Made by a program: the position numbers and the translations under genes. 49,814 bases of DNA from Desulfuromonadales bacterium (GTDB lineage Bacteria > Desulfobacterota > Desulfuromonadia > Geobacterales > Pseudopelobacteraceae): contig DUZX01000026.1 in assembly GCA_013349325.1 (NCBI GenBank), positions 1 to 49,814 of the forward strand. The letters run 5' to 3'. The notes beneath the pieces are model-generated. The model did not search any database. It was not told where the DNA came from and saw only the letters and a list, made by a program, of their open reading frames with translations. Shown in pieces: positions 8,593 to 18,292 of the stretch; the stretch's first letter is position 1; each line of letters opens with the position of its first letter.

Positions 8593-9845
8593 ACTGGCTC
8601 TCGCACATAGGCAAACAAGCATCGCGACTGGCCTCACTGGAACTGTTCCGCTATATCGGTCCCGGTTTCTTTGTTACGGTCGGTTTTATAGATCCCGGCA
8701 ACTGGGTCACCAACGTTGCGGCCGGTTCGCAATTCGGCTATCAGCTGCTCTGGATCGTAACGCTCTCCACGATCATGCTGATCGTCCTGCAGCATAACGC
8801 CGCCCACCTCGGCATCGTCACGGGTCTCTGTCTCTCCGAGGCCGCCTCAACGTATTTCAAGCCCTGGCTCAGAAATCTGATGCTCGGCAGCGCCATGCTG
8901 GCCTGTATCTCGACCGCACTGGCGGAGCTGTTGGGGGGCGCCATCGGCCTGCAGATGCTGACCGGTCTTCCGGTTCCGGCCGGAGCGCTGCTGGCCTGCT
9001 GTTTCTCTATCTATATGCTCCTGTCTAAAAACTATCAGCGCCTCGAAAAATGGATCATGGGCTTTGTTTCGCTGATCGGGCTGGCCTTTCTGTTTGAATT
9101 AACACTGGCCACGGTTTCCTGGGGAGCAACCCTGCAAGGGTGGATACTGCCGACGGTACCACTCGGGGCGCTGCCGGTTATTGTCGGTGTGCTTGGCGCT
9201 GTCGTCATGCCGCACAATATTTTTCTGCATTCTGAAGTTATCCAGAGCCGACAGGTCAGTGAACTGGGTGATGACGCCATCCGCAAAGGGCTGAAGTACG
9301 AGTTTCTCGATACGCTGACCGGCATGGGCGCCGGATGGGCCATCAACAGCGCCATGATCATCATGGCAGCGGCTGTGTTCCATGACAGGAGCGTCCAAGT
9401 AAGTGAACTGCCACAGGTAACGGAAACCTTGCGGCCGATTTTCGGTAACCTGTCGGCAATGGTATTTGCCCTGGGGTTGATCTTTGCCGGTCTGGCATCT
9501 TCCGTAACCGCCGCCATGGCTGGCGGCAGCGTCTTTGCCGGCATCTACCGTGAACCATTCGATATTGCTGACATACATTCAAAAATCGGCGTTATTGCCA
9601 CCGTTTTCGGTGGTGTGATTGTCATTTTGCTGCTGAAAGACCCTTTTAAAGGGATTCTCTGGAGCCAGATCGCCCTCAGCCTGCAACTCCCCTTTACCAT
9701 CTTTCCGATGATCTGGTTGACCTCATCAAAAAAAGTCATGGGCAGTTACGCCAACCGCCCCTACGGAAAAGCCGTGCTCTGGGTTGTCGGAATGATCGTT
9801 ATAGGCCTCAATATCGCACTGCTGATGGATATGGCGCGCGGATAA
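8580..9845 (+). CDS. Nramp-family divalent metal transporter
   Basis: This is a 421-aa inner-membrane protein with about 11 hydrophobic helices. The Nramp metal-site signatures are present: DPGN in helix 1 (Asp38 to Asn41) and MPH in helix 6 (Met210-His212, in VVMPHNIFLHSE). The family imports Mn2+ or Fe2+ with protons, and the retained methionine fits a transition-metal substrate. The start may be ATG 8580 or ATG 8589; the latter overlaps the upstream stop as ATGA. Together with mqnE and the methyltransferase it forms a compact unit. Iron supply for the Fe-S enzyme MqnE is a possible but unproven link. Confidence 0.88.
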   Translation: MRRMNWLSHIGKQASRLASLELFRYIGPGFFVTVGFIDPGNWVTNVAAGSQFGYQLLWIVTLSTIMLIVLQHNAAHLGIVTGLCLSEAASTYFKPWLRNLMLGSAMLACISTALAELLGGAIGLQMLTGLPVPAGALLACCFSIYMLLSKNYQRLEKWIMGFVSLIGLAFLFELTLATVSWGATLQGWILPTVPLGALPVIVGVLGAVVMPHNIFLHSEVIQSRQVSELGDDAIRKGLKYEFLDTLTGMGAGWAINSAMIIMAAAVFHDRSVQVSELPQVTETLRPIFGNLSAMVFALGLIFAGLASSVTAAMAGGSVFAGIYREPFDIADIHSKIGVIATVFGGVIVILLLKDPFKGILWSQIALSLQLPFTIFPMIWLTSSKKVMGSYANRPYGKAVLWVVGMIVIGLNIALLMDMARG

Positions 9846-10020
9846 ACCGTATTTAGTCTGCAAACGAGGTTAAAACCAGACCGTTTTTCCAGGCTCTTGC
9901 CTGAGCGGACCTCACGTATTAGTATTGCGGCCTGCACTGCAATGGTGGTAATTTTCCGAGCTATTTATATTGTACAAGACTTCGCACGTCTTTTGGCAAC
10001 ACGGGAAAGTAGGTAATATA

Positions 10021-11367
10021 ATGAGCAGAGATCTCAAAAACAAAAACATCCTCGTCGTCGGCCTCGCCAAAACCGGCATCGCCTGTGCGCGTTTCCTGGC
10101 CTCAAAGGGTGCCCGGGTGACAGCAACCGACATGCGCAGCGAATCTGCCCTGGCGCCACAATTAGCGGAACTGTCGAACTTCGATATCAATCTGGAGTTG
10201 GAACAACATAACCAGGCTACTTTCCTGGCCAGCGATTTGATTGTCGTTTCCCCCGGCGTACCGATGGATCTGCCGCAACTGGCGGCAGCACAGCAGGCCG
10301 GTGTTGAGATCATCAGCGAGATCGAGCTGGCCTGGCAATTCATGGATGCCCCGCTGGCGGCGATCACCGGCACCAACGGCAAGACAACTACTACCACCAT
10401 CCTCGGTACGATTTTCAAACATAACGGCTATCACACCTTTGTGGGTGGCAATATCGGCGACCCGTTAATTGAAGTAGCCGAATTTCATCAGATTTGGGAT
10501 CAGGTCGTCGCTGAAATCAGTTCGTTCCAGCTGGAGTGGATAACGTCGTTCCGACCGACGGTAGCGGCACTGTTAAATCTGAGCGAAGACCACCTCGATC
10601 GCTATCCGGACTATCAGGCCTACATCAGCGCCAAACTACGCATTTTCGAGAACCAGACCGAAGAGGATTTTGCCGTCGTCAATCGCGACGATGCGCTGGC
10701 CTGGCAACACGCACAGCATCTGAAAGCCCAGCTGTTCCCGTTCAGCCGAAAGCATGAGCTGCACGAGGGGATTTTTTGCCGCGACGGCGTTATCACCTAT
10801 CGCCACAACGGGCTTGAGGAGTGTTTCCCGACCGCTGCCATCCGGCTGCAGGGGGTGCACAATCTCGAGAATATCATGGCGGCCATGGCCTGTGCACTGC
10901 TGCTCGGCTGCCGGCCTGACGAAACCTTTGAGACGGTGCTCTGCTTCGATGCCCTGCACCATCGTATGGAGTTTGTCCGCAGCGTAAACGGCGTCAGTTG
11001 GTATGAAGACAGTAAAGCCACCAATGTCGGCAGTGTCGAAAAGGCGCTGGAAAGTTTCGAAAACATCACCCTGATCGCAGGCGGCAAGGACAAAGGTGGC
11101 TCCTATGCACCTCTGGCAGCGCTGGTGAGGGAGCGAGTCCGGCATCTGGTGCTGATCGGTGAGGCTACCGAGCGGATGGAGCGGGAACTGGGCGCACTAA
11201 CCGATACCCGCCGGGCAACTTCACTGGAAGAGGCGGTACTGATTGCGGCAGAGGTAACGGCGCCGGGGGGCACCGTGCTGATGTCACCGGCCTGCTCAAG
11301 CTTTGACATGTTTAAAGATTATGAAGAGCGGGCACAGCGCTTTATTACTGCAGTAGAGGCGTTATAA
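10021..11367 (+). CDS. murD: UDP-N-acetylmuramoylalanine--D-glutamate ligase
   Basis: MurD adds D-glutamate to UDP-MurNAc-L-Ala in cytoplasmic peptidoglycan precursor synthesis. The protein is 448 aa from ATG 10021 (MSRDLKNKN). The ATP loop GTNGKTTTT is at 117-125, and [10 protein letters not shown] and HRMEFV are further Mur-ligase motifs. The longer frame from 9970 lacks a ribosome site and homology. It begins the division/cell-wall run here, but the genes usually found just upstream (mraY, murF, murE) are missing; an Nramp gene precedes it. The 175-base gap before it holds a short stem (caggc tctt gcctg) and no convincing promoter. Confidence 0.97.
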   Translation: MSRDLKNKNILVVGLAKTGIACARFLASKGARVTATDMRSESALAPQLAELSNFDINLELEQHNQATFLASDLIVVSPGVPMDLPQLAAAQQAGVEIISEIELAWQFMDAPLAAITGTNGKTTTTTILGTIFKHNGYHTFVGGNIGDPLIEVAEFHQIWDQVVAEISSFQLEWITSFRPTVAALLNLSEDHLDRYPDYQAYISAKLRIFENQTEEDFAVVNRDDALAWQHAQHLKAQLFPFSRKHELHEGIFCRDGVITYRHNGLEECFPTAAIRLQGVHNLENIMAAMACALLLGCRPDETFETVLCFDALHHRMEFVRSVNGVSWYEDSKATNVGSVEKALESFENITLIAGGKDKGGSYAPLAALVRERVRHLVLIGEATERMERELGALTDTRRATSLEEAVLIAAEVTAPGGTVLMSPACSSFDMFKDYEERAQRFITAVEAL

Positions 11368-12495
11368 ATGTATAAAAAACTCGAAGAATACGATCTGGTA
11401 ATCATGCTGATGGCTATCGCCCTGACCTGTTTCGGTGTGGTGATGGTCTATTCGGCGTCATCGGTCATGGCTGCCAAACGCTTCCAGGATGGCTTCTTCT
11501 TCCTCAAGCGTCAAGGGCTGTTTGCCGTGCTCGGTTTCGGCATTATGCTCGCCACCATGCGGATCAATTATCAGTTCTGGAGGAAACTTGCCGTCCCGAT
11601 GCTGTTAGGATGTATTGTGCTGTTGGTACTGGTGCTGATTCCCGGTATCGGCGGCAGCGCCGGCGGTGCTTCGCGCTGGATCAGGCTGCCCGGCTTCAAC
11701 CTGCAGCCTTCGGAAATTGCCAAGATCGCGTTGATCATGTACATGGCCTACTCACTGGATAAAAAACAGGAAAAGATCAAGCAGCTTGGGCCCGGCTTTA
11801 TCTCCTACATGCTGATACTGGTGGTGATGCTGGGCCTTTTGCTCAAACAGCCGGACATGGGCTCGGCGCTGACGCTGGCGGCGGTCGCCATGATCATGCT
11901 CTTTTCCGCCGGGGCCCGTCTGGCCTATATCATCTCGATTTTTCTGTTATCGCTTCCGTTTTTGTATTTTCTGGTGATGAATGTTGCCTATCGTAGACGC
12001 CGCATTCTGGCTTTTCTCAACCCATGGGACGACCCTCAAAACAGTGGATTTCAGATCATCCAATCCTGGCTGGCACTTGGCACCGGAGGTGTTTTCGGGC
12101 AGGGACTCGGTGAAGGGAAACAAAAACTCTTTTATCTGCCAGAAGCTCATACCGACTTTATCCTCGCGGTAGTTGGCGAAGAGCTCGGATTTATCGGGGT
12201 CGTCGTGATTATCGGCATGTTCTTTTTGCTGGTGCAGCGCGCCATGCGCATCGCCGTTGCAGCGCCGGATATTTTCGGACGCTTTCTGGCGCTGGGGATT
12301 GCGGTCCTGTTCGGCATTGAAGCATCCGTCAACATGGGGGTCGTGACCGGCCTGCTGCCGACCAAGGGTCTGGCGCTGCCGTTCATCAGTTACGGCGGCA
12401 GCTCGCTACTGATCAGCCTGTTTGCGGTTGGCATTCTGCTTAACATCTCATCGGGACTGAAGATCTCCTCCATCAGCCTCAAGGGGGAAAAATGA
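11368..12495 (+). CDS. ftsW: Septal peptidoglycan glycosyltransferase FtsW
   Basis: This SEDS-family polytopic membrane protein (375 aa, about 10 helices) polymerises glycan strands at the septum with FtsI. Family motifs are VMVYSASSVMA near the N-terminus, GASRWIRL, QPSEIAKIALIMYMAY and, near the end, GLLPTKGLALPFISYGGSS. The gene starts immediately after the murD stop and its stop overlaps murG. FtsW is preferred over RodA because of its place between murD and murG. Confidence 0.96.
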   Translation: MYKKLEEYDLVIMLMAIALTCFGVVMVYSASSVMAAKRFQDGFFFLKRQGLFAVLGFGIMLATMRINYQFWRKLAVPMLLGCIVLLVLVLIPGIGGSAGGASRWIRLPGFNLQPSEIAKIALIMYMAYSLDKKQEKIKQLGPGFISYMLILVVMLGLLLKQPDMGSALTLAAVAMIMLFSAGARLAYIISIFLLSLPFLYFLVMNVAYRRRRILAFLNPWDDPQNSGFQIIQSWLALGTGGVFGQGLGEGKQKLFYLPEAHTDFILAVVGEELGFIGVVVIIGMFFLLVQRAMRIAVAAPDIFGRFLALGIAVLFGIEASVNMGVVTGLLPTKGLALPFISYGGSSLLISLFAVGILLNISSGLKISSISLKGEK

Positions 12496-13622
12496 AATTA
12501 ATTATTGCCGGTGGCGGCACCGGCGGGCACCTGTTCCCCGGCATTGCCGTAGCCGAAGAGTTTCTGTCGCGTGATCCGTCCAACCAGGTGCTGTTCGTTG
12601 GCACAGAACGTGGCATTGAAGCCCGCGCCGTTCCGGCGGCTGGTTATCGACTGGAACTGATTTCCGCTGCCGGTATCCGTGGCAAGGGGACTTTCAGCCA
12701 GCTCAAGGGAGCCGGCATGATGCTCTACGGATACGCCCAGTCGAGGAAGATCCTGAAGAGTTTTCGTCCGAATCTGGTGTTGGGTGTCGGTGGCTACGCT
12801 TCCCTACCGATGGTACTGGCGGCCCGTGGCATGCAGATTCCGCGATTTATTCATGAACAGAACGCCATCCCCGGCCAGACTAATCGGCTGCTGGCACGCT
12901 TTGCAACTCAAGTGTTCATAACCCTCGAGGAGTCCGCTGTTTTTTTTCCGCAAAAATCGACGCTCCTTACCGGTAATCCGCTCAGAAAGCAGATTCTGGA
13001 CTCGGTCGCTCAAAAGGGTAACGTTCAAGAGTCATGTAAAAATATTCTCCCACCCGCCCCCCAATCCGATGCCGCATGCCGCAGTTTCCACCTGTTCATC
13101 TTCGGTGGCAGTCAGGGTGCCCACGCTATCAATACCGCCGTGATGGAAGCGCTCCCGGCTTTGAAGCAGATTCCAGCCAGACTGCATGTTACCCATCAGA
13201 CCGGTGAAAAAGATTGCCCTGAGGTTACGGCCGCATATCGGGCAGCTGATATTGAAGCGCACGTAACTCCGTTTATTAGCGACATGGCTGAAGAGTATGT
13301 GCGGGCCGATCTGATTATCTGCCGTGCCGGAGCCACCACAATCGCCGAAACCACCGCCTGCGGCAAAGCCTGCCTGTTCATCCCGTTCCCGCATGCGGTC
13401 GATGACCACCAACGTCGCAACGCCGAGGCGCTGCTCAAAAAGGCGGCCTGTTTCATGATGCTGGAGCGGGAGTTAACCGGAAGCAATCTTGCTGAAACCA
13501 TCGGTAAGCTGGCCGAAGATCCTGAACTGATCGCCCGTACCGGGGAGTTGGCATTTGGTCTGGCACGGCTGGATGCTGCTCAAATCATTGTTGATGAGAT
13601 GATGGCAGGGTTGCTGCCGTAG
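12492..13622 (+). CDS. murG: Undecaprenyl-PP-MurNAc-pentapeptide-UDPGlcNAc GlcNAc transferase
   Basis: MurG converts lipid I to lipid II on the inner face of the cytoplasmic membrane. The 376-aa GT-B protein has the N-terminal glycine motif GGGTGGHLFPG (about 7-17), HEQNAIPG, FGGSQGA and the nucleotide-sugar motif CRAGATTIAE. A loop of about 25 residues before FGGSQGA (including CKNILPPAPQ) is somewhat longer than usual. Its start overlaps ftsW by ATGA. Normally murC follows directly; here 1.4 kb of other DNA intervenes. Confidence 0.96.
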   Translation: MKLIIAGGGTGGHLFPGIAVAEEFLSRDPSNQVLFVGTERGIEARAVPAAGYRLELISAAGIRGKGTFSQLKGAGMMLYGYAQSRKILKSFRPNLVLGVGGYASLPMVLAARGMQIPRFIHEQNAIPGQTNRLLARFATQVFITLEESAVFFPQKSTLLTGNPLRKQILDSVAQKGNVQESCKNILPPAPQSDAACRSFHLFIFGGSQGAHAINTAVMEALPALKQIPARLHVTHQTGEKDCPEVTAAYRAADIEAHVTPFISDMAEEYVRADLIICRAGATTIAETTACGKACLFIPFPHAVDDHQRRNAEALLKKAACFMMLERELTGSNLAETIGKLAEDPELIARTGELAFGLARLDAAQIIVDEMMAGLLP

Positions 13623-13771
13623 CTGAATAAATGGAGTTTATTTTTGGAAACTTCAGAGATCATAACCCAAACCATTCTTATGCATTAAAGGCACATTTCC
13701 CACTACATTCGGGGCGTACCGTAAAATAAAATGAAATTCCCGGCGATGCAAATTCATGAAAACAGGTTATC

Positions 13772-13786
13772 TGCCCTGAAAGGGCA
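13772..13786. repeat. Short hairpin in the murG-ATPase gap
   Basis: TGCCCT-gaa-AGGGCA forms a 6-bp stem with a 3-base loop. No T-run follows, so it is not a clear terminator. The segment 13623-13810 has no gene-sized open frame or recognisable RNA. It may be the decayed flank of whatever brought in the downstream ATPase gene. Confidence 0.4.
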
Positions 13787-13817
13787 AAAGATATTGGCCG
13801 GGGGTTGAATCAAATCT

Positions 13818-13845
13818 TTGACCAGAACAGACAATATGCTATAAA
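13818..13845 (+). promoter_or_regulatory. Near-consensus promoter of the DUF4143 ATPase gene
   Basis: TTGACC (13818-13823) and TATAAA (13840-13845) are 16 bases apart. It lies about 35 bases before the ATPase start and gives this inserted gene its own transcription, which would also run on into murC. The -10 box is overlapped by the repeated ATGCTAT/ATAGCAT motifs described separately. Confidence 0.6.
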
Positions 13846-13865
13846 ATAGCATTTGAAATGCTATT
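13835..13865. promoter_or_regulatory. Palindromic operator-like repeats over the ATPase promoter
   Basis: AATAGCATTT (13845-13854) and AAATGCTATT (13856-13865) form a perfect 10-bp inverted repeat around one base. A further ATGCTAT lies just upstream, so the motif occurs three times in alternating orientation, covering the -10 box and the likely transcription start. This arrangement is typical of a repressor or autoregulator site; the protein that binds is unknown. Confidence 0.5.
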
Positions 13866-13877
13866 CAGAGGCGCAAA

Positions 13878-15029
13878 ATGGAATCAACGTCGCGATATTT
13901 TACGCCGCCTGCAGATCATTTTTTTCTGCTGGGTCCGCGTGGTACCGGTAAGACATGGCTTACACAGAGGTGTTTCCCCGATGCACTTCGCATTGATCTG
14001 CTCGAACCGGAAACGTTACGTTCTCTCGCGGCACGTCCGGAGCGTCTTCGGGAATTATTGGCAGCTAACCCTGGAGTTTTACAGATAGTCATCGACGAGG
14101 TGCAAAAGCTACCGGAACTGCTTGAAGTTGCTCATCTGCTGATTGAGGAAAAGCAGGGTGCTCAATTCATATTCACCGGTTCAAGTGCCCGCAAACTGCG
14201 TCGCAGCGGCGTGAATCTGCTGGGAGGACGTGCGGTGCAGAAGTCGCTGCACCCATTTATGGCTGCCGAACTGGGCTCACAATTCAATCTGGAGCAGGCA
14301 TTACGGCTCGGTATGTTGCCGGTTGTGCGAGGGGGCAAGGTTCCTGAAGATATATTGCGTGCCTATAACGGACTCTATCTGCGCGAAGAAGTTCAGATGG
14401 AAGGACTGGTGCGCAATATTGGTGGATTTTCCCGCTTTCTGGAAGCGATCAGTTTCTCGCAGGCGGCAGTGCTCAATCTGGCCAATGTCGCACGTGAATG
14501 TCATATACATCGTAAAACGGTGGAGGGGTACCTGGAAATACTTGAAGATCTGTTATTGTCTTTCCGGGTTCCGGTATTTACCAGGCGGGCGCAACGTGAA
14601 CTGGCAGCTCATCCGAAGTTTTATTTTTTTGATGCCGGTGTGTTCCGCGCTAACCGCCCTGCAGGCCCCCTGGATTCTCCTGCAGAGATTGATGGAGCAG
14701 CACTGGAAGGACTTGTTGCTCAGCACCTGCGGGCCTGGTGTGACTATTCAGATGGCAACCAGCATTTGTATTACTGGCAGACAAGATCCAAAGTTGAAGT
14801 GGATTTTATCGTTTACGGAGATCAGGGCTTTCATGCATTGGAAGTAAAGAACTCGGTACAGATCCGCCCGGAAGATCTGCGCGGACTGAAAAACTTCGCT
14901 GAAGATTTTCCTGAAAGCCGGCGCTGGCTTCTGTATCGCGGGAAAGAACGGCTTTTACGGGACGGCATCCTGTGTGTACCCTGTGAAGAATTTCTGCTCC
15001 AGATAAAACCGAATGGATTCCCGACTTGA
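13878..15029 (+). CDS. AAA-type ATPase with C-terminal DUF4143
   Basis: The protein has 383 aa. The N-terminal P-loop domain (about 1-160) has Walker A GPRGTGKT (19-26), Walker [10 protein letters not shown] (about 71-79) and a sensor-like [11 protein letters not shown]. The C-terminal DUF4143 part (about 195-350) ends in a nuclease-like pattern, EVDFIV followed by ALEVKN, reminiscent of the PD-(D/E)xK fold. Such ATPases are widespread, scattered and of uncertain function. The ribosome site agagg precedes ATG 13878. The gene is inserted between murG and murC with its own promoter and operator, and it is likely laterally acquired. No partner toxin or methylase is adjacent. Confidence 0.85.
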   Translation: MESTSRYFTPPADHFFLLGPRGTGKTWLTQRCFPDALRIDLLEPETLRSLAARPERLRELLAANPGVLQIVIDEVQKLPELLEVAHLLIEEKQGAQFIFTGSSARKLRRSGVNLLGGRAVQKSLHPFMAAELGSQFNLEQALRLGMLPVVRGGKVPEDILRAYNGLYLREEVQMEGLVRNIGGFSRFLEAISFSQAAVLNLANVARECHIHRKTVEGYLEILEDLLLSFRVPVFTRRAQRELAAHPKFYFFDAGVFRANRPAGPLDSPAEIDGAALEGLVAQHLRAWCDYSDGNQHLYYWQTRSKVEVDFIVYGDQGFHALEVKNSVQIRPEDLRGLKNFAEDFPESRRWLLYRGKERLLRDGILCVPCEEFLLQIKPNGFPT

Positions 15030-15073
15030 AACATACGAGTAGTAACGACATAACAGACAAGAGGACACAAAAC

Positions 15074-16453
15074 ATGTACGGGAAAATAGATAAAATTCAT
15101 TTCGTCGGTATCGGCGGCATCGGCATGAGCGGGATTGCAGAGGTGCTGCTCAACTTGGGCTACAAGGTTTCCGGTTCGGACCTGCGTGGATCGGAGACGA
15201 CTGAACGACTGGCTGGACTGGGGGGCGAGATCGGTATCGGTCATACGGCCGAGAATCTTAAAAATGTCGATGTGGTCGTCATCTCATCTGCCGTGCATGA
15301 CGACAACCCCGAGGTAATTGAAGCCAAGCGACTGCATGTACCGGTCATCCCGAGAGCCGAGATGCTGGCCGAGCTTATGCGCATGAAGTACGGCATCGCG
15401 ATTGCCGGAACGCACGGCAAAACAACCACCACCTCAATGGCCGCCGCCATTTTAGGGCATGCCGGCATCGATCCGACGATCGTCATTGGCGGTAAGTTGA
15501 ACGCGATCGGTACCAACGCCCGACTCGGACAGGGTAAATTTCTGCTGGCCGAAGCGGATGAATCAGACGGTTCCTTTCTGCTGCTCTCGCCGACCATCGC
15601 CGTGGTAACAAATATCGACGCCGACCATCTCGATCACTACTCCGGTATTGAAGAGATCAAGGATACCTTCGTTGAATTTATCAACAAGGTACCTTTTTAC
15701 GGCCTGGCCGTGCTCTGCCTGGATGACAAAAATATCCGCGAAATACTGCCGCGCGTAAAAAAACGCTACATGACCTATGGTCTGTCGGCACAGGCCGATA
15801 TCCGCGCCACGCACGTCCGACACGACGGTTTCATCACTTCTTTTATCGCCCACTACAAAGGCTATCGACTGGGGGAAATTTCATTTCCGATGCCGGGACC
15901 GCACAACGTACTGAACGCCATGGCCTGCATCGCTGTAGCGCTGGAACTGGATATACCGTTCGCCGCCATTCAGGAAGGTTTTGCCGGATTCAGCGGTGTC
16001 GGGCGGCGCTTCACCGTCAAGGGGGAACCGGACGGAATCATGGTGGTCGATGATTACGGGCATCACCCCGCTGAAATCAAAGCCACACTGGCAGCCGCCC
16101 GCCAGGGGTGGCCGGAACGACGCATCGTGGCCGCCTTCCAACCGCACCGCTATACCCGTACACATGAACTGTTCAGCGAATTTGTGACCGCTTTCTATGA
16201 CGCCGACGTCCTGATCCTGACGGATGTGTATGCCGCCGGTGAACAGCCGATCGAAGGGGCTACGTCTAACCGGCTGGCAGAAGAGATCAGCCGCCACGGA
16301 CAGAAGGACGTTACCCACATTGCCAACCGGGAACTGATCCCCGAACACCTGGCCGGAATTGTCCGCGAAGATGATATCGTCATTACCCTGGGAGCCGGAA
16401 ATATCTGGCAGCAGGGGGAAGCGCTGGTAAAATTGCTGGAGACACCTCGTTGA
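15074..16453 (+). CDS. murC: UDP-N-acetylmuramate--L-alanine ligase
   Basis: MurC adds the first L-alanine to UDP-MurNAc. The protein has 459 aa from ATG 15074 ([20 protein letters not shown]), with an agagga ribosome site upstream. It has the Rossmann-like N-terminus, the ATP loop GTHGKTTTT (112-120), [19 protein letters not shown] and a C-terminal DDYGHHP followed by FQPHRYTR. Transcription from upstream must cross the inserted ATPase gene, whose own promoter may now help drive murC. Its stop overlaps the murB TTG start. Confidence 0.97.
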   Translation: MYGKIDKIHFVGIGGIGMSGIAEVLLNLGYKVSGSDLRGSETTERLAGLGGEIGIGHTAENLKNVDVVVISSAVHDDNPEVIEAKRLHVPVIPRAEMLAELMRMKYGIAIAGTHGKTTTTSMAAAILGHAGIDPTIVIGGKLNAIGTNARLGQGKFLLAEADESDGSFLLLSPTIAVVTNIDADHLDHYSGIEEIKDTFVEFINKVPFYGLAVLCLDDKNIREILPRVKKRYMTYGLSAQADIRATHVRHDGFITSFIAHYKGYRLGEISFPMPGPHNVLNAMACIAVALELDIPFAAIQEGFAGFSGVGRRFTVKGEPDGIMVVDDYGHHPAEIKATLAAARQGWPERRIVAAFQPHRYTRTHELFSEFVTAFYDADVLILTDVYAAGEQPIEGATSNRLAEEISRHGQKDVTHIANRELIPEHLAGIVREDDIVITLGAGNIWQQGEALVKLLETPR

Positions 16454-17337
16454 ACGCGGAACCGTTCCAGATTCGCGGCCAACTGCTGCGGGATGAGCCG
16501 ATGAACCGGCATACCTCACTCAAGGTCGGCGGTCCGGCAGATCTGTTTGCAATTCCGGAAGACGCGGAGGACCTTCAGGGTCTGCTTGCTTGTCTGCAAG
16601 AACAGCGTATCCCCTGGATCACAATCGGACGCGGCTACAACCTGCTCGTGCGGGACGGGGGAATTCGTGGCGCGGTTATCTCACTGGAACGATTTAACCG
16701 TATCACCTTGATCGCTGATACGCAGATCCTGGCTGAAGCCGGAGCTGAGAATCTGGCCATGGTCCGCTTCGCACAGCAGCGCGGTTTAGGCGGCATCGGC
16801 TTCATTTCCGGGATTCCCGGCACAATCGGCGGCGCTATCAGGATGAACGCCGGCGCCTACGGTCAGGGAATTCTGGAGCATACCGAATGCCTGACACTGC
16901 TGCGTGACGGCCTGGTGCGCACCTTTTGCATGTCCGATCTGCAGTACGGCTACCGGCACCTGCATCTGGAAGCGGGTGACATCGTCCTGGCGGCCCAATT
17001 CAATCTGCATGAACGTGAAGCGCAGCACACCGAAGAGGAGATCCGCAAAGATACGGAACTGCGTCGCTCGAAACATAATGTCGGCTTCCCCAGTGCCGGC
17101 TCCTTTTTCAAAAATCCCAACGGCCAGGCATCGTGGCGCTTGATTGATGCAGCTGGAATGCGCGGGGTGCGCGTCGGAGGCGCCCAAGTTTCGGAACAGC
17201 ACAGTAATTTCCTGGTAAATACCGGCAATGCCACAGCGGCTGACTTCCTGCAACTGGCAAAAACGGTAAAAAACGCCGTATTTGCAACAAGTGGCGTGAC
17301 ACTTGAGGAAGAAGTGCGTATAGTGGGCGACGTTTAA
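16450..17337 (+). CDS. murB: UDP-N-acetylenolpyruvoylglucosamine reductase
   Basis: MurB reduces enolpyruvyl-UDP-GlcNAc to UDP-MurNAc using FAD and NADPH. The protein has 295 aa. FAD-binding motifs are [15 protein letters not shown] and [12 protein letters not shown], followed by [19 protein letters not shown]. The catalytic serine lies in [10 protein letters not shown], and a glutamate is near the end (LEEEVRIVG). The start appears to be TTG 16450, overlapping the murC stop as TTGA with ggag 9 bases upstream; ATG 16501 would remove the first 17 residues, ahead of the conserved NRHTSL motif. In the G-x-G-S-N loop common in MurB, serine is replaced by tyrosine. Confidence 0.95.
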   Translation: MNAEPFQIRGQLLRDEPMNRHTSLKVGGPADLFAIPEDAEDLQGLLACLQEQRIPWITIGRGYNLLVRDGGIRGAVISLERFNRITLIADTQILAEAGAENLAMVRFAQQRGLGGIGFISGIPGTIGGAIRMNAGAYGQGILEHTECLTLLRDGLVRTFCMSDLQYGYRHLHLEAGDIVLAAQFNLHEREAQHTEEEIRKDTELRRSKHNVGFPSAGSFFKNPNGQASWRLIDAAGMRGVRVGGAQVSEQHSNFLVNTGNATAADFLQLAKTVKNAVFATSGVTLEEEVRIVGDV

Positions 17338-17361
17338 TTTCGTGACAATCAAGGGTTTGAA

Positions 17362-18288
17362 ATGATGACATCAAAAAAAATAGGGGTACTGTACGGTGGA
17401 CTTTCAGCTGAACGTGACGTTTCGCTGAAAAGTGGCACCGCCGTTCACCAGGCGCTGGTAGCACAGGGGTATCATGCGGTTGCCATCGATGTCGGATATG
17501 ACCTGGCTGACGTTCTTAAGACAGAGCAGATCGAAGCTGCATTTATCGCCCTGCATGGCCGTTATGGTGAAGATGGCTGTGTGCAGGGACTATTGGAACT
17601 GCTGCAGATCCCCTATACCGGTTCGGGCGTACTGGCGAGTGCACTGGCTATGCACAAGCTCTACAGCAAGCAGACCTTTGCCGCCAACGGCATTCTGACG
17701 GCACCCTTCCGCTGTTACCGGCGCGGCGTAGAAGTCCGCCTGGCTGATCTGCCCTTCGGACTGCCACTGGTCGTCAAGCCGGTTCAGGAAGGCTCCTCGG
17801 TCGGCGTATCGATTGTTAAAGAGGCGGCTCAGCTGGCAGTGGCTCTGGAACTGGCATTCCGCCATGATGAAGAGATCCTGATTGAGCAGTACATCAAGGG
17901 GCAGGAGGTCCAGGTCGGTATTCTGGATAACCGCCCGATCGGCGCCATCGAAATCGTCCCAAAAAATGAATTCTACGATTTTGAAGCGAAATATACCGAC
18001 GGCATGGCCGAGCACATTTTCCCGGCACGCCTGGATGCAGCACTCTATGAAAAGGCACAGCAGATCGGTCTGGCCGCCCATCGATCACTGGGCTGCAAAG
18101 GTTACAGCCGTGTAGATCTCCTGGTGACGGAGGGCGGCGACTGTTACGTTCTGGAGGTCAACACATTGCCCGGCATGACCAGCCTGAGCCTCTTTCCGGA
18201 AATTGCCGCCAAGGGAGCCGGGCTGCCGTTTGAAAAGCTGGTTGCAACGATCATTGCATCTGCATCACTCTCGATTAACGCAGGCTAG
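17362..18288 (+). CDS. ddl: D-alanine--D-alanine ligase
   Basis: Ddl makes the D-Ala-D-Ala dipeptide for the pentapeptide stem. It is a 308-aa ATP-grasp enzyme with the N-terminal [25 protein letters not shown], the ATP-binding [14 protein letters not shown], and the metal/ATP site EVNTLPGMT near the end. The ribosome site aaggg lies before ATG 17362; ATG 17365 is also possible. It follows murB by 24 bases and precedes ftsQ by 4, the usual cluster order. Confidence 0.96.
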   Translation: MMTSKKIGVLYGGLSAERDVSLKSGTAVHQALVAQGYHAVAIDVGYDLADVLKTEQIEAAFIALHGRYGEDGCVQGLLELLQIPYTGSGVLASALAMHKLYSKQTFAANGILTAPFRCYRRGVEVRLADLPFGLPLVVKPVQEGSSVGVSIVKEAAQLAVALELAFRHDEEILIEQYIKGQEVQVGILDNRPIGAIEIVPKNEFYDFEAKYTDGMAEHIFPARLDAALYEKAQQIGLAAHRSLGCKGYSRVDLLVTEGGDCYVLEVNTLPGMTSLSLFPEIAAKGAGLPFEKLVATIIASASLSINAG

Positions 18289-18292
18289 TTCA

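Noticed and set aside
9846-10020. Promoter for murD in the gap after the Nramp gene
   Set aside because: TATATT at 9966-9971 has no acceptable -35 partner at 16-18 bases, and no sigma-54 pair is present.
14230-14847. 205-codon alternate frame inside the DUF4143 ATPase gene
   Set aside because: It is a shifted-frame shadow of the ATPase, rich in Trp, Cys and Arg and without homology features.
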